64,000 nucleotides of DNA from Sarocladium kiliense (Eukaryota; Ascomycota; Sordariomycetes; Hypocreales; Sarocladiaceae). The translations under genes were made by a program, and so were the position numbers. Below are positions 35,728 to 45,963 of this stretch, piece after piece; within the stretch, counting starts at the first letter, position 1; every line of letters begins with the position of its first letter. The notes beneath the pieces are model-generated. The model was not told the DNA's origin and did not search any database. It worked only from the letters and a program-made list of their open reading frames with translations. Location: positions 310,001-374,000 of the forward strand of contig JAUZTG010000039.1 in assembly GCA_030734395.1 (NCBI GenBank), in the 5' to 3' direction.

Positions 35728-37260
35728 TCACATGAACATGGGATACTTCATCCCCTTCTCGGCCAATGTCACAATCTTCTTCTCTGTGAACGCCTCAATA
35801 CCAGCCACGCCACCAAATCGCCCATATCCGCTGCTCCCACCAGTGCCACCGTTTGGAAGTGGCGCCTCGATATACACCGTCGGTCCGTTGATGTGACAGC
35901 TTCCAGAGCGGACCTGTCTCGTTACCTCGAGCGCGCGCATGATATCCCTTGAGAATACTGCTGCAGCTAGGGAGAAGTCTGTCGCATTTGCAAGATCGAT
36001 GCCTTCCGCATCTGTCTTGCATGTTGTTACACAGATGACAGGCCCGAATGTCTCACTGTGGAAGATTGACATGGATGGTGTCACCGAGGTGAGGACATGT
36101 GGCTGAAGGATCGTGGAAGCTGGGCCTGATGGCTTCAAATCACCAGTGAGGAGAGTCGCACCCTCGGAAGTGGCCTCTCGAATGAGTTCTGTGATGCGCG
36201 TGAGTGATGTTGAGCTGAAAAGCCCACTCATGTTGACAGCTGGATCGTCCTCATAACTCCCAACAGTGACCTTCTCAATTCTCTGCACCAGAGCCTTATT
36301 GAAGTCTTCAGCGATGGCCTCTTGCACGATCACCCGTTCTGTTGACATGCAGATCTGGCCGCTATTCCATAGTGCACCGAAAACGACAGCCTCTACGGCG
36401 TCGGCGACATCCGCATCATCCAGCACAATGACGGGAGCTTTGCCACCCAACTCCAGGATGCACTGCTTCAAGCATGTCGCTGCCCAGCCAGCGATGATGC
36501 GGCCCACACGGTCACTTCCAGTGAAGTTGACGCGAAGAACGCGAGGATGCTTGACTGCGTACTCGGTTACTGCTGGGGCATCGGCAGGTGATGTTGGCAG
36601 GAAGGAGATAGCATTAGGAGGTAGGCCTGCAGCAAGCAGAGCACGAATGACGAGGTGTTGACATTTGGGTGTGTGCTCTGAAGGTTTGTGGATGACGGTG
36701 TTCCCGCAGATGAGAGGTGAGGCAATGGCCCGAGCTGTGAGTACAACCGGGGCGTTCCAAGGGCTAATGGCGAGGACAACACCAACAGGGCACCTCTCGA
36801 CAAGGATCTTTGTGCCTGGGCGATCGGCAGGGAGAATCTCGCCCTTGATATGTGTAGCCAAACTCGCAGCATCCCGCAAAACACCAGCAGCTGCACGCAT
36901 CTCGTTGCGAACCCAGCTAGTCACAGCTGAGATCTCCTGCCTCAAGATCTCGGGCGCATCCTCAGAAGCGTAGGTCTCGAGAATGTCAGCTGCGCGGAGA
37001 AGGATCAAGCGGCGGGCAGACGGAGGTTCCCTTGACCAAGTCTTGAAAGCTTCATGAGCGGCATCTATTGCGGTGCTGTAGTCATCTACACTTGCAGAAG
37101 CGCATTCGTACAGAACTTTGTTTGTCAAAGGATTGTACACAGGAAAGGTCGTCTTGGTTGAGGCATCCACATAGCTGCCATTGAGGAACAGCTGTTGCGG
37201 AGAAGAGATGTCCTGGGGTTGGGCTGGTTTGTCATTAGGCTGTCTGTTTGCGATGGCCAT
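35728..37260 (-). CDS. NAD(P)-dependent aldehyde dehydrogenase (salicylaldehyde/vanillin-dehydrogenase-like)
   Basis: Intronless, 510 aa from the ATG at 37260 (context ATCAAAATGG). The open frame upstream of it lacks an ATG. Catalytic residues are in place: Asn169 in SPWNAP, Glu270 in LELGGKAP and Cys304 in SGQICMST. The general scaffold resembles aldehyde dehydrogenases acting on aromatic aldehydes. It should oxidise an aldehyde to an acid, using NAD(P). No targeting signal is visible, so it is probably cytosolic. It is divergently arranged with the ThDP enzyme gene across a 455-bp promoter region holding a CGG-N10-CCG element. In the cluster it would oxidise the aldehyde released by that ThDP enzyme. 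The substrate is inferred from context. Confidence 0.9.
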   Translation of the reverse strand: MAIANRQPNDKPAQPQDISSPQQLFLNGSYVDASTKTTFPVYNPLTNKVLYECASASVDDYSTAIDAAHEAFKTWSREPPSARRLILLRAADILETYASEDAPEILRQEISAVTSWVRNEMRAAAGVLRDAASLATHIKGEILPADRPGTKILVERCPVGVVLAISPWNAPVVLTARAIASPLICGNTVIHKPSEHTPKCQHLVIRALLAAGLPPNAISFLPTSPADAPAVTEYAVKHPRVLRVNFTGSDRVGRIIAGWAATCLKQCILELGGKAPVIVLDDADVADAVEAVVFGALWNSGQICMSTERVIVQEAIAEDFNKALVQRIEKVTVGSYEDDPAVNMSGLFSSTSLTRITELIREATSEGATLLTGDLKPSGPASTILQPHVLTSVTPSMSIFHSETFGPVICVTTCKTDAEGIDLANATDFSLAAAVFSRDIMRALEVTRQVRSGSCHINGPTVYIEAPLPNGGTGGSSGYGRFGGVAGIEAFTEKKIVTLAEKGMKYPMFM

Positions 37261-37715
37261 TTTGATGATGCAGAGGGAAGACAGAGGAACAAGAATTGAG
37301 AATGGCAAGATGTTGTTGCCACGCTCGAACTGGACAAGATATCGAACCAATATGAGTTGCTCAAGGCACCATCGATGAGCTTGAATCCTCCATCCACTAT
37401 GCTCGCATCCCAATGCGGAGAGGAATTGCGGGGGAGCTGGGACGCCTCGTGTCGGAAGCATGACTCCGAACATGGGGATAGCTGGTGGAAGCCGGGCAGC
37501 CGGATTGACAGATCCACCGCCAGCGGATGTCCGGGGCCGGTGTGGGACTTCAACATTAAGGAGCTTGCTCAGCTTGAGGTCAGATGGGAGGCAGTCTTCG
37601 CTATGTTGGAGTTCTTGTCCTGTCCTATGTTCTACTGAGCTCCTGGTCACAGTCTGTGGTCTCAACTTCTCTCGTTCAGCCCTTCAAGCGTATCCTCACC
37701 TTCACAGACTCGAGT
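37261..37715. other. bidirectional promoter region of the ALDH and ThDP genes
   Basis: 455 bp between two divergent start codons. It contains the inverted repeat at 37453-37468 and, at 37501-37516, a weaker CGGAT-N6-ATCC arrangement. The frame of the ThDP gene is open into this region from an ATG at 37584. Confidence 0.7.
37453..37468. promoter_or_regulatory. candidate Zn2Cys6 operator, ALDH/ThDP promoter
   Basis: CGGAAGCATGACTCCG: an inverted CGG-N10-CCG with central CATG. It matches the perfect cluster palindrome CGGATCCATGGATCCG at 12 of 16 positions. It lies 193 bp from the ALDH ATG and 248 bp from the ThDP ATG. Confidence 0.5.
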
Positions 37716-39560
37716 ATGAGCTCACCAAAGACTATCACTGGCGCTGCCGCCATCCTCTACGCCCTGGAGGAGGCCGGCGTCACGCACATGTTTGTGAACC
37801 TGGGCTCTGACCATCCAGCATTCTTAGCTGCGTTTGCCAGCAAGATGAACCCCCGGTTGCGTCTGATCACTGCACCCAATGAGATGAACGCACTGTCGGC
37901 TGCGTCAGGCTGGGCTCAGATCACGGGCAAGCCTGCTGCTGTATTAGTCCATGTCGAATGTGGTACGCAGGGGCTTGGAGCCGCTGTCCACAACATCAGT
38001 AAAGGGAGAATACCTGTCTTTATTTTCGCTGGTACAAGCCCAATTACTATGGAGGGTGAAGAGATTGGAAGCAGGAATGAGTTTGTGCCTTCGTTTAGTG
38101 ACATTTGGAGGCTCCAGAGACTAACATGCTGCCGCAGGTACATCCACTGGACCCAAGATGTTCCAGATCAAAGAGCCATTGTCAGACAGTATATGAAGTA
38201 CGAGCATGAGATCCGCTCACCACACAACGCTGTTCAGCTTACCCTCCGCGCGTTGCAATTCGCAAACACAACACCAAAGGGGCCAACATACATGGTTGCT
38301 AGTCGAGAAGCCTTGGAGCGGGAAACTCCACATCCAACTTCAGAGGGAAATGTAAAGCCAACACAGCAAGCGATCAAGAACCTGGCCGTTGAGCCAATGG
38401 GACTCATGCCCTCTGCGACCGAAGAACTCGCCACGGCACTGGCGTCAGCGGAGAAGCCGCTGATTGTAACAAGCTACGTGGGTCAAACAGTCGCAGGCTT
38501 CGAGGCATTGCGGGATCTTGCAGAGCTCCTTGCAATTCCTGTTCACGAAAACGCACCCATCACGAACAACTTCCCAACAACATCGTTTCTACACCAAGGT
38601 CACCAATGGAATGGTGGTGGTCAGCTTCCGGCACTTGCCGAGGCCGACGTTGTCTTGGTTGTCGACTCTGATATCCCCTGGATCCCTGTTCAGTCGAAGC
38701 CTAGTGATTCGGCACGAGTGTTCCATATTGATAGTGACCCTCTGAAGACGACCATGACACTCTGGTGTCTTCCTTGCGAGAAGCGTTGGCAGTGCGACTC
38801 GAGCGTTGCTCTTCGGCAGCTTTACGACCACCTGAAGTGCACCTCTTTAGTGCAGGAAGCGCAGAGTCGAATCTCCGCGAGAATAGATCTGTTGGAGAAG
38901 AGATGGGAGCAAAGGAAAGACAGACTTCTTGAAGCAGAAACTTCGCCAAGCGATGGTTCCGTCACTGTTCCCTACTTCATGGCTCGATTCCGAAAGGCCA
39001 CCGCCAGTCTCTCAATCATTGGCCTCAACGAGTCAACTACAAATCTGCCCAACGTCGCTGACCATCTCGGTCACTCTGAAGCGCAAACACTCATCGGCAG
39101 CGGCGGCGGCGGCCTAGGGTGGTGGAGCGGCGCAGCCGTTGGTGCATCCCTCGCGCTGCAAAGCCAGGGAAGAGCAGACAAAACCCTGCTTACGGCTTTC
39201 ATTGGTGATGGTACATTCATGTTTGGAGTTCCCTCGAGCGCTTATTGGATGGCTCGAAAGTATAACACCCCGTTCCTAACGGTGGTTTGGAATAATGGTG
39301 GCTGGGCCGCTCCTCGTGCGGCTTGTTTGCGTGTTCATGGGGAGTTGGCGGACCAGCATACGAAAGAAGATCTTACAGAGAGTCTTGGTGTGGGGTTGAC
39401 ACCATCTGTCGGATTTGGTAAGATTGCTGAGGGTGCTGGAGATGCATGGTGGAGGGTAGTTGAGAATACCCGGGATGTTGATGCCATCGTTGAGGAAGCA
39501 GTAGCAGTTGTCACGAACGGCCGCTGTGCCGTAGTAGAGGTCAGGCTAAAGCAGATCTAG
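37716..39560 (+). CDS. thiamine-diphosphate-dependent enzyme (decarboxylase/acetolactate-synthase-like)
   Basis: Two exons: 37716-38080 and 38138-39560, giving 595 aa. The 57-nt intron (donor GTTTGT, branch GACTAAC, acceptor CGCAG) is a multiple of three without stops, so the frame also reads through. Removing it restores the conserved SRNEYIHWTQDVPDQ. The ATG at 37716 gives the normal family N-terminus; an in-frame ATG at 37584 would add 44 residues. ThDP features: the activating Glu56 in APNEMNAL, and GDG (478-480) with NN (507-508). The family covers 2-oxo acid decarboxylases, carboligases and oxidases, and this subgroup is not characterised to my knowledge. Next to a 2-hydroxyacid dehydrogenase and an ALDH, a benzoylformate-decarboxylase-like role is the best inference. 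Confidence 0.88.
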   Translation: MSSPKTITGAAAILYALEEAGVTHMFVNLGSDHPAFLAAFASKMNPRLRLITAPNEMNALSAASGWAQITGKPAAVLVHVECGTQGLGAAVHNISKGRIPVFIFAGTSPITMEGEEIGSRNEFVPSFSDIWRLQRLTCCRRYIHWTQDVPDQRAIVRQYMKYEHEIRSPHNAVQLTLRALQFANTTPKGPTYMVASREALERETPHPTSEGNVKPTQQAIKNLAVEPMGLMPSATEELATALASAEKPLIVTSYVGQTVAGFEALRDLAELLAIPVHENAPITNNFPTTSFLHQGHQWNGGGQLPALAEADVVLVVDSDIPWIPVQSKPSDSARVFHIDSDPLKTTMTLWCLPCEKRWQCDSSVALRQLYDHLKCTSLVQEAQSRISARIDLLEKRWEQRKDRLLEAETSPSDGSVTVPYFMARFRKATASLSIIGLNESTTNLPNVADHLGHSEAQTLIGSGGGGLGWWSGAAVGASLALQSQGRADKTLLTAFIGDGTFMFGVPSSAYWMARKYNTPFLTVVWNNGGWAAPRAACLRVHGELADQHTKEDLTESLGVGLTPSVGFGKIAEGAGDAWWRVVENTRDVDAIVEEAVAVVTNGRCAVVEVRLKQI

Positions 39561-39899
39561 CTCATACGAACAAACAATCTCATCGTTGCAATATTAGATT
39601 CTTGTGTATAAATGCTTGCAGAGTCGCTTCAAAGGTCAACGAAGATGGGACGGTGAAGAGTACAGGGTAAGACATCAATGAATTAGGCTCCTTGACCGAA
39701 GAGCATCACAAGCCTGTATTTGTCGTCATGCTCACCTGATGTGTGGTTCGAGACCTACGTGCAGTTCCCGTTGGAAAGTCTCGCCTTGATTGTCCTGACC
39801 CAAGCTGTACGCGGATGAGGAGTCAAGCCGACACCGGAGCATCGGCCTGCCAAGTCTTTAGCCTCACTTACATGCCTGTGCGGGGAGCCAGTTGGGCGG

Positions 39900-39915
39900 C
39901 GGATCCATGGATCCG
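39900..39915. promoter_or_regulatory. candidate Zn2Cys6 operator (perfect palindrome), FMN dehydrogenase promoter
   Basis: CGGATCCATGGATCCG: a perfect 16-bp palindrome of CGG-N10-CCG form, 349 bp before the ATG at 40264. The same 16 bp, extended by AT on the right to 18 bp, recur at 48785. Confidence 0.65.
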
Positions 39916-40147
39916 ATGAAGAACACATCCTCCTTGGCTGCCGCGGGTAGCTGAGTTCGACAAAAGCTCCTCAGCAGTCAGTTCCCCACAGATCACCAGA
40001 CTACGGACGCCATGTTATGAGCTCAAAACTTTGTGGGGTCGATGTTGGCTTTCTGGAGGAAGCTGTTCGTTCTGCATGGTGAATCGAAACATCTGAGCTG
40101 GACGCCTCGGGGACATGGAATCTTAGCAGGGGTTTCTTCAACAGTCA

Positions 40148-40156
40148 GGATCCGAT
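40148..40156. promoter_or_regulatory. isolated half-site of the cluster operator
   Basis: GGATCCGAT, identical to the right arm of the two perfect palindromes, 108 bp before the FMN dehydrogenase ATG. It may be chance. Confidence 0.25.
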
Positions 40157-40263
40157 CTTGTGTTAATTGCCAAAGTCTACCACCAAATTATCTTCACTCT
40201 AGCTACTGTCTTACGAGTCTGAAAGGCGCACGTAAAGCAACGGCAGTTCGTCCCGTCGCAATC

Positions 40264-41620
40264 ATGGCTGCCAAACCAGCAGTCTACTCCATCGATGACC
40301 TCGAGGAGCATGCGGCACGGCATCTGCCAAAGATGGTGCTCGACTACTTCAACGGGGGCTCCATGGACAGCATCACGCTTCGTGCCAACCGCGCCGAGTA
40401 TCAAAAGTGGTACATCAACCCCCGCGTCCTACGCAACGTCTCCAATATCACTTGCTCGACAACGGTATTCGCCAATGGCAACGAGATCCCCTTCCCATGC
40501 GCTGTTGCACCTGCAGCAATGCAGAGAATGGCACATCCCGATGGAGAGGAAGCAATGGCGCGGGGGTGTGGTGCTTTCGGGACCGTGATGGGATTGAGCA
40601 CGTTCGCCACTACATCGTTAGAGGATGTGAAAAGGGCTGGCGATGCTGCGAGACTAGAGAGTGGAAAGTCTCGGGAAAGCGAGTGCGTGCTGCAGATGTA
40701 CTTGTTCGAAAACCGAGAGACGAGTAGAGATCTCGTTCAAAGGGCAGAACGTAAGTGGAACACCTTTCCACCATGCCACGGAAATCGTGCTGATATGTCT
40801 CAGGAGCTGGATTCAAGGCCCTAGTTTTGACCGTCGACACACCATTCTTCGGTCGCCGGTTGACTGAGATTAGGAATGGCTTTCGCCTACCACCCCATCT
40901 ACGGATGGCCAACTTTGACGCATCTATGGGTGTTAAAACCGGGTCTGAACACCGGACAGATGAATTCGAGGCGAAAGAGAAGGGCACCCAGAACAGCAAA
41001 CCACAAACTCGTTCAGCTCCGGCAAATAAACTGGGTGAGTTTCCCCGCCATCCCCGGTCAGGCAGTGCAAGTGGCTAACTATAGACAAGACGCATCTCTA
41101 ACATGGGAGGATGTAAAATTCCTGAAGAGCATTACGAAGCTACCCATATGGGTTAAAGGAATTATGACAGAAGAGGATGCCGTATTGGCTCTTGAGCACG
41201 GTGTGGATGGAATATTCGTCTCCAATCACGGAGGTCGTCAATTAGACGGCGCACCGCCCACACTGCGCGTACTCTCTCGCATAGCCAAGGCAGTCAACAA
41301 AAGAGTACCAGTGGTAAGAGCCTCTTATAATGTAATGAAGCTTGGTCGTGGCAGACTGACACATAGATGCGCAGCATTTCGATGGTGGCATCCGGAGAGG
41401 ATCTGATATCTTCAAGGCTTTGTGCCTCGGCGCAGACATGGTCTGGATTGGGAGGCCAGCGCTGTGGGCGATCGCATATGATGGGGAGAGAGGACTCCAA
41501 AATGCGTTGAAGATACTCGAAGATGAGTTTAGAGCCTGTATGGGCTTGGCAGGCTGTGTCTCTCTTGATGAGCTGGGACCAGAGGCGTTGATGCGAGTCG
41601 AAGAGAACTCGAAACTGTAG
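40264..41620 (+). CDS. FMN-dependent 2-hydroxyacid dehydrogenase/oxidase (mandelate/lactate type)
   Basis: Four exons: 40264-40750, 40804-41034, 41090-41313 and 41375-41620, with introns of 53, 55 and 61 nt, giving 395 aa. Active-site elements of the glycolate oxidase/flavocytochrome b2/mandelate dehydrogenase family are all present: the Tyr in LDYFNGGS, Gln and Tyr in LQMYLFENR, Asp in [11 protein letters not shown], Lys in [11 protein letters not shown], and the catalytic His and Arg in [13 protein letters not shown] phosphate is bound by [11 protein letters not shown]. It should oxidise an S-2-hydroxy acid to the 2-oxo acid. No cytochrome b5 domain or targeting signal is seen. In the cluster it supplies the 2-oxo acid for the ThDP enzyme, as MdlB does for MdlC in bacterial mandelate breakdown. 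Lactate or glycolate remain alternative substrates. The second intron uses an AAG acceptor. Confidence 0.87.
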
Positions 41621-41942
41621 TGTATGCAATAGTGATGGCTTCAAAACTTGAAGAATACTGCCGTAAATGTGACCAAGCTCTCGCCAAACATTAGCGCGTT
41701 TAGGTCGCTCAGTCGATTGGCAATTTTAGAGTGCGGGATCAAGTTATCATTCAAGATCTCTGACCATAATTGCTAAATGACGCCCAAAAGCCAGACTTCT
41801 CGAAGGGCGCCACAAATTACCCAAATGAACAGTTCTGAAAACACACCTATCGAGAGCCTGTCACGCAGAATACAAAAGGTATGAAGTAAGAACAATGTGA
41901 TATATGAAGAAGAAAGGCTACAAATGTTATCCTATGCGGTAA
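41621..41942. other. short convergent intergenic region
   Basis: 322 bp between the 3' ends of the FMN dehydrogenase and FAD monooxygenase genes. No other feature was seen. Confidence 0.6.
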
Positions 41943-43279
41943 TCAATGCGCAGCCACACCACCGCTCTTCTGGCTCTCCCACCAATTCGCACCCTCCTTG
42001 TTCAGAACCTCTGCATCATGGCTGAAAAGCCACTTCCTCCTATCATCATGTCCCCAGAACACAGGGTTCTCCTCAGCATTCAGCCTCATCTGCTGATCAC
42101 GCTCTGCCTGCTCCTCGCCATCCTCAATGTGCAGGATGTATTGATGCTCCCTCGTCTTGGCCTGGATGAGGCTTGCCCGGGGCACTCTAATCTCCTCGTA
42201 CTTTCGAAGAGCTGTGGTCATGTCCGTGTCCATAGCGAGGCACTGGCGAAGAGTAGCTGCATCCTCAAAAGACTGGGCGGCACCTTGGGCGAGATATGGC
42301 AGCATGGGGTGGCACGCGTCGCCGAGAAGACAGACCTTGCCCTCCGGGTGCACCCAGCGTTGAAGGATAGGAAGGTCGCAAAGGCGCCACTTCATGAAAT
42401 CGCCAGTCAAGGCACACAGTTTCTGGACGCGAGGCTCCCATGAAGCGAAGCGGGTGCAGAGTTCACGATTGTCGCCCTTGATGACCCAGACCTCGTCGCT
42501 TGTCTCGTTGTGAGAGGTAGCGCAGACCACAATGTTGTACATCTCGCCGTTGCGAATGGGGTAGCCGACTAGATGCGCCTCAGGGCCACACCACGAAGTT
42601 GTGCAAGGGTCGGTAATCAGATCTGCCAGCTCAGGATCTGCAAGCAGCTTCTCACCAGGAATGAGGATGCGGTAAGCGACGTCGCCGGTATCGCGCGGAA
42701 TGTCTGGTTGTCCTGTGAGAAGAGGACGAGCAATAGATTTGATGCCATCGGCACCGATGATGAGGTCGGCCTTGAAGACCTCTCCCTCTTGTGTCGTGCA
42801 GCTGGGAGCGCTGAAGTCGTACTCGACAACACGTTTCTTTGTATGAATGGCAACGCCAGCACGGTTGGCAGCGTCGACAAGACCAGCGTGCAGATCCGCA
42901 CGGTGGACCAGATAGTATGGAGCGCCATGCGTCTCGACAATGTTGTCAAAAGGCACCTTAACAATGGTGTCGCCGTCCTTCCATCTGATGAAGTGGTACT
43001 TGTTGGAGGTTGACTTCTTCATGTTCTCCATGTCGACGCCCCATCGGATCAGGAGACGGGAACTGTTCGGTGGCACTCGGATACCAGCGCCAGCCTTCAA
43101 ACACATTAGTAAGACGATGTATCTTTGGGTGCGTTGAGGTAGCCTACCTCGGCGAACTCAGGTGCTGAGTCGATGATAGTGACCTTGTGGCCATCAGTCT
43201 GCAAAGCAAGACCGGCAGCAAGACCACCAAGTCCAGCTCCAACGATGAGCACGTCGAGCTTGCGAGCGGCAGTAGGCAT
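41943..43279 (-). CDS. FAD-dependent aromatic monooxygenase (salicylate-hydroxylase-like)
   Basis: Two exons: 43279-43148 and 43094-41943, with a 53-nt intron (GTAGGC ... TGAAG), giving 427 aa. The three fingerprints of class A flavoprotein hydroxylases are clear: GAGLGGL near the N-terminus, the DG motif in LIIGADGIKS, and the GD motif in CLLGDACHPMLPYLAQGA. The intron follows the FAE residues of the first beta-alpha-beta unit, and the next exon starts AGAGIRVPPN, as in salicylate 1-monooxygenase and 6-hydroxynicotinate monooxygenase relatives. It should hydroxylate an aromatic acid, possibly with decarboxylation, using NAD(P)H and O2. Divergent from the MFS transporter gene, with a CGG-N10-CCG element between them. 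The exact substrate is unknown; salicylate- or benzoate-type acids are the best guess. Confidence 0.88.
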
Positions 43280-43474
43280 AATGACTGGATACTTCCAAAT
43301 CCGCAAGTGTTGTTCTGAAAGATGGCAATAATGATATCCTGACGTGAATGTTTCGCTTGGTTCTGATGCTTGTGATTACTTTGTATTGAGGCCCCAGAGA
43401 CGCTGACGAGGGTATGTTAAATAGAGTCGGTCGAGGTTTGAAAGCCGACAATTCGCCCCAGACTTGCTCTTGTG

Positions 43475-43482
43475 CGGATCCA
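43475..43482. promoter_or_regulatory. isolated half-site of the cluster operator
   Basis: CGGATCCA equals the left half of the perfect palindrome, 196 bp upstream of the monooxygenase ATG. No matching right arm follows. Confidence 0.25.
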
Positions 43483-43669
43483 AGTTCGCAGGGACCATAT
43501 CTCCCCGTCGGAACGACATAGCAAACAACATGTTGCATTACTACCCCAACAGGATACGATCATCGGCATGAACATTCCCTCATGAAATCCCTGTACAAAC
43601 GCAGTTGAAGGGGAAAGGGAGTTCCACCACCTAATTCCACGGATGCATCACTCCTCACGCCAACCCCAT

Positions 43670-43685
43670 CGGATACATGGAACCG
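43670..43685. promoter_or_regulatory. candidate Zn2Cys6 operator, monooxygenase/MFS promoter
   Basis: CGGATACATGGAACCG: a CGG-N10-CCG inverted repeat with central CATG. It differs from the perfect cluster palindrome at two of 16 positions. It is 391 bp from the monooxygenase ATG and 428 bp from the transporter ATG. Confidence 0.6.
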
Positions 43686-44112
43686 CCAGCTTAGCCCGGC
43701 CTCATTGCCAGAACTATCTCTAACGCTACCCCTTAGCGTTCGGAGTCATGCTTCCCACTCGCCCATCAACGCGTGAATTCCCAGCTACTGCAGAGGAACC
43801 TGCATCATCGCGTGTTCAACAAGTAAACCCCAAGTTACCCCGGTCCCATATTGGCGGGGAAGAGGGTCTCGAATCTGGGGCCCCGGCTATTGACCTTAGA
43901 AAGGAGGGTGCATGAGCCAAAGAGCTGGGACAAGAGATTTGACCCTACGACTACAAAACAATGTGACCTTCTCGTTTCGATATCAGATCTGAAGTCAATG
44001 AGCATCGACCAGACGGCATAAGTTGCTGCCTTCCTGGACGACATACTCGATAATCGACGCTCTCTTTTTTCTTCTCCCCTTGTCTTCACCCCTCACGTAT
44101 CTGACCTTCAAG

Positions 44113-45867
44113 ATGGCGAACCAAAACGTTGAAGCGCCGCGTCTCTCAACCGAGAAACAAACCTTTGATCAAGTTGAAAAGCCCGATGGAGACTCCATGT
44201 CGAACGAACTACGGCAGATCGATGATGATCCTGTCGAAGCAAAGAGGATCATCAGAAAGGTTGACTGGAGAGTATGACTGACTGGTTCCGTTAAAGCAAC
44301 GTGAGACTGACGGTTTCAGCTAATTCCTCTCCTTGTGCTCCTTTATACCCTGGCGTTCTTGGATCGCGTCAATATCGGAAATGCTCGGCTTTGGAACCTT
44401 GAGGCGGATTTGGGCATGGAAGGGTATGACTACAACATTGCAATTCTAGGTAAGTATTGAAAGTAGAGGAGAGGCGACCCTACACTCGAGCACCGTCACC
44501 AGACTTGAGAGCTGACAGCGATCTGACCAGTTTTCTACATCCCTTATATCCTCCTGGAGATTCCTTCCAACATGATTCTCACCCGTGTCCAACCTCGATA
44601 CTATATCTCTGCACTCGTCATGGGCTGGGGTCGTAAGTACTTCCTGGTGTTTCATCTCCGTATCTTCTAGTCTGGCGGCTGATTAATATGGTGCATTCAG
44701 TCACCATCACATGTGGAGGATTCTGTACCAATTTCGCTGGACTCATTGTCGTTCGAATCTTCATCGGTATTTTCGAAGCAGGAATGTTCCCCGGATGCCT
44801 GTTCCTGATCGGCAGTTGGTACCGCCGTCACCAGCTCCTTGTTCGCATGGCCTGGTTCATGGTGTCCAACGACATCGCAGGAACAATCTCTGGTCTTCTC
44901 GGTGCTGGACTCGGCTCGCTTCAGCACAGTGGCAAGTACTCCGGCTGGCGATACATCTTCTGGGTTGAGGGAGCCTTCACATGCGCCGCTGCCGTCTTAG
45001 CCTTCTTCTTTATCCCGCCTTTCCCTCATCAGAGCAAATTCCTCAAGGAAGAAGAGAAGCAGTGGCTTCTTCGCAAGCTTGACGAGGATAACCAGACTAG
45101 TGGTGCGAAGCATGAGAAGATGACCTTCCGAGGCGTGCTGCATGCTCTAAAGGACTGGAAGATTCTCACTGCTGGGGCTTTGTACCTCGGTGTTTGCGTG
45201 ACCGCCTACTCCATTTCGGTCTTCACACCTACTATTCTCGTTACTTTCGGTTGGGACAGCCTGAAGAGTAATCTTCTTACCGCGCCATTGCGGGTGGTCT
45301 CTGGTATTGTCTCTGTTGCCGTCGGCTTCTGGTCTGATAAGGCGAAGAGACGTGGTCCTTTCTGCCTGTTCGGCTATCTCTTCAGCTGCGTTGGTCTGAT
45401 CATGGTCATGCTGCTGCGCTCAGGCCCACTTCGTTATACAGGCCTCTACTTCGCTGCGGTTGGAATCTACATTTGCCAGCCCCTTGTCATCGCGTGGTGG
45501 TAAGTCAACCTCACTCTCAGCCGTCCGCAGTGCCATAGCATACTAATCCTACTTCAGCGTCAATCAGGTTGTTGGTAACGTAAAACGTGGCACCGTCACT
45601 GCATTTGCTGTTAGCAGTGGCCAAGTTGGAGGCATCATCTCAGCCATGGTCTTCCCCAAGAAGGATGGGCCATACTACGTGCCTGGTATCTCGACCTGCA
45701 TTGCGTTCCAGGCTGTGGCTCTCATTGCCGCAATCAACATGTGGATATGCTGCCGCCGGGAGAACAAGGCTCGTGAAGCAGGCAAACGTGATCATCGCAA
45801 GGAGCTCCCCCAAGAAGAGGTTGACAAGCTTGGCGAAAGGCACCCCGACTTCCGCTATACGCTCTAA
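44113..45867 (+). CDS. MFS anion:cation symporter (ACS/Dal5 family), likely carboxylate uptake
   Basis: Five exons: 44113-44271, 44320-44449, 44531-44632, 44701-45499 and 45558-45867, with introns of 48, 81, 68 and 58 nt, giving 499 aa. After an acidic cytoplasmic N-terminus, VDWRLIPLLVLLYTLAFLDR starts TM1. LDRVNIGNAR, the GWG segment and RIFIGIFEAGMFPGC are typical of the fungal allantoate/nicotinate permease group (ACS family). Twelve helices are expected, with a charged C-tail. ACS transporters in fungi import organic anions such as nicotinate, allantoate and various carboxylates. In this cluster it is the obvious importer of the hydroxy acid or aromatic acid. Specificity is inference. 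Confidence 0.88.
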
Positions 45868-45963
45868 GTGGTGGATGTTAGGCGTACGCTGAACGAGGCA
45901 AAGCACTTAGGCTGTAATGTGGCTTCATAGTATGTATAAGGAGATGTCGATTTAACTTATTAG

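Larger units (their letters stand above)
39561..40263. other. promoter region of the FMN dehydrogenase gene
   Basis: About 700 bp between the ThDP gene stop and the FMN dehydrogenase ATG. It holds the perfect palindrome at 39900-39915 and an isolated half-site GGATCCGAT at 40148-40156. An open frame runs from 40033 into the gene, but the family N-terminus begins at 40264. Confidence 0.6.
43280..44112. other. bidirectional promoter region, monooxygenase and MFS transporter
   Basis: 833 bp between divergent start codons. It contains the inverted repeat at 43670-43685 and a left half-site CGGATCCA at 43475-43482. No coding evidence was seen. Confidence 0.65.

Noticed and set aside
37501..37516. 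CGGAT-N6-ATCC arrangement as the operator in the ALDH/ThDP promoter
   Set aside because: It lacks the final CCG and the central CATG. The site at 37453 fits the pattern of the other three better.
37584..37715. Upstream in-frame ATG for the ThDP gene
   Set aside because: The added 44 residues are not family-like. The ATG at 37716 gives the normal N-terminus. Not fully excluded; it could encode a targeting leader.
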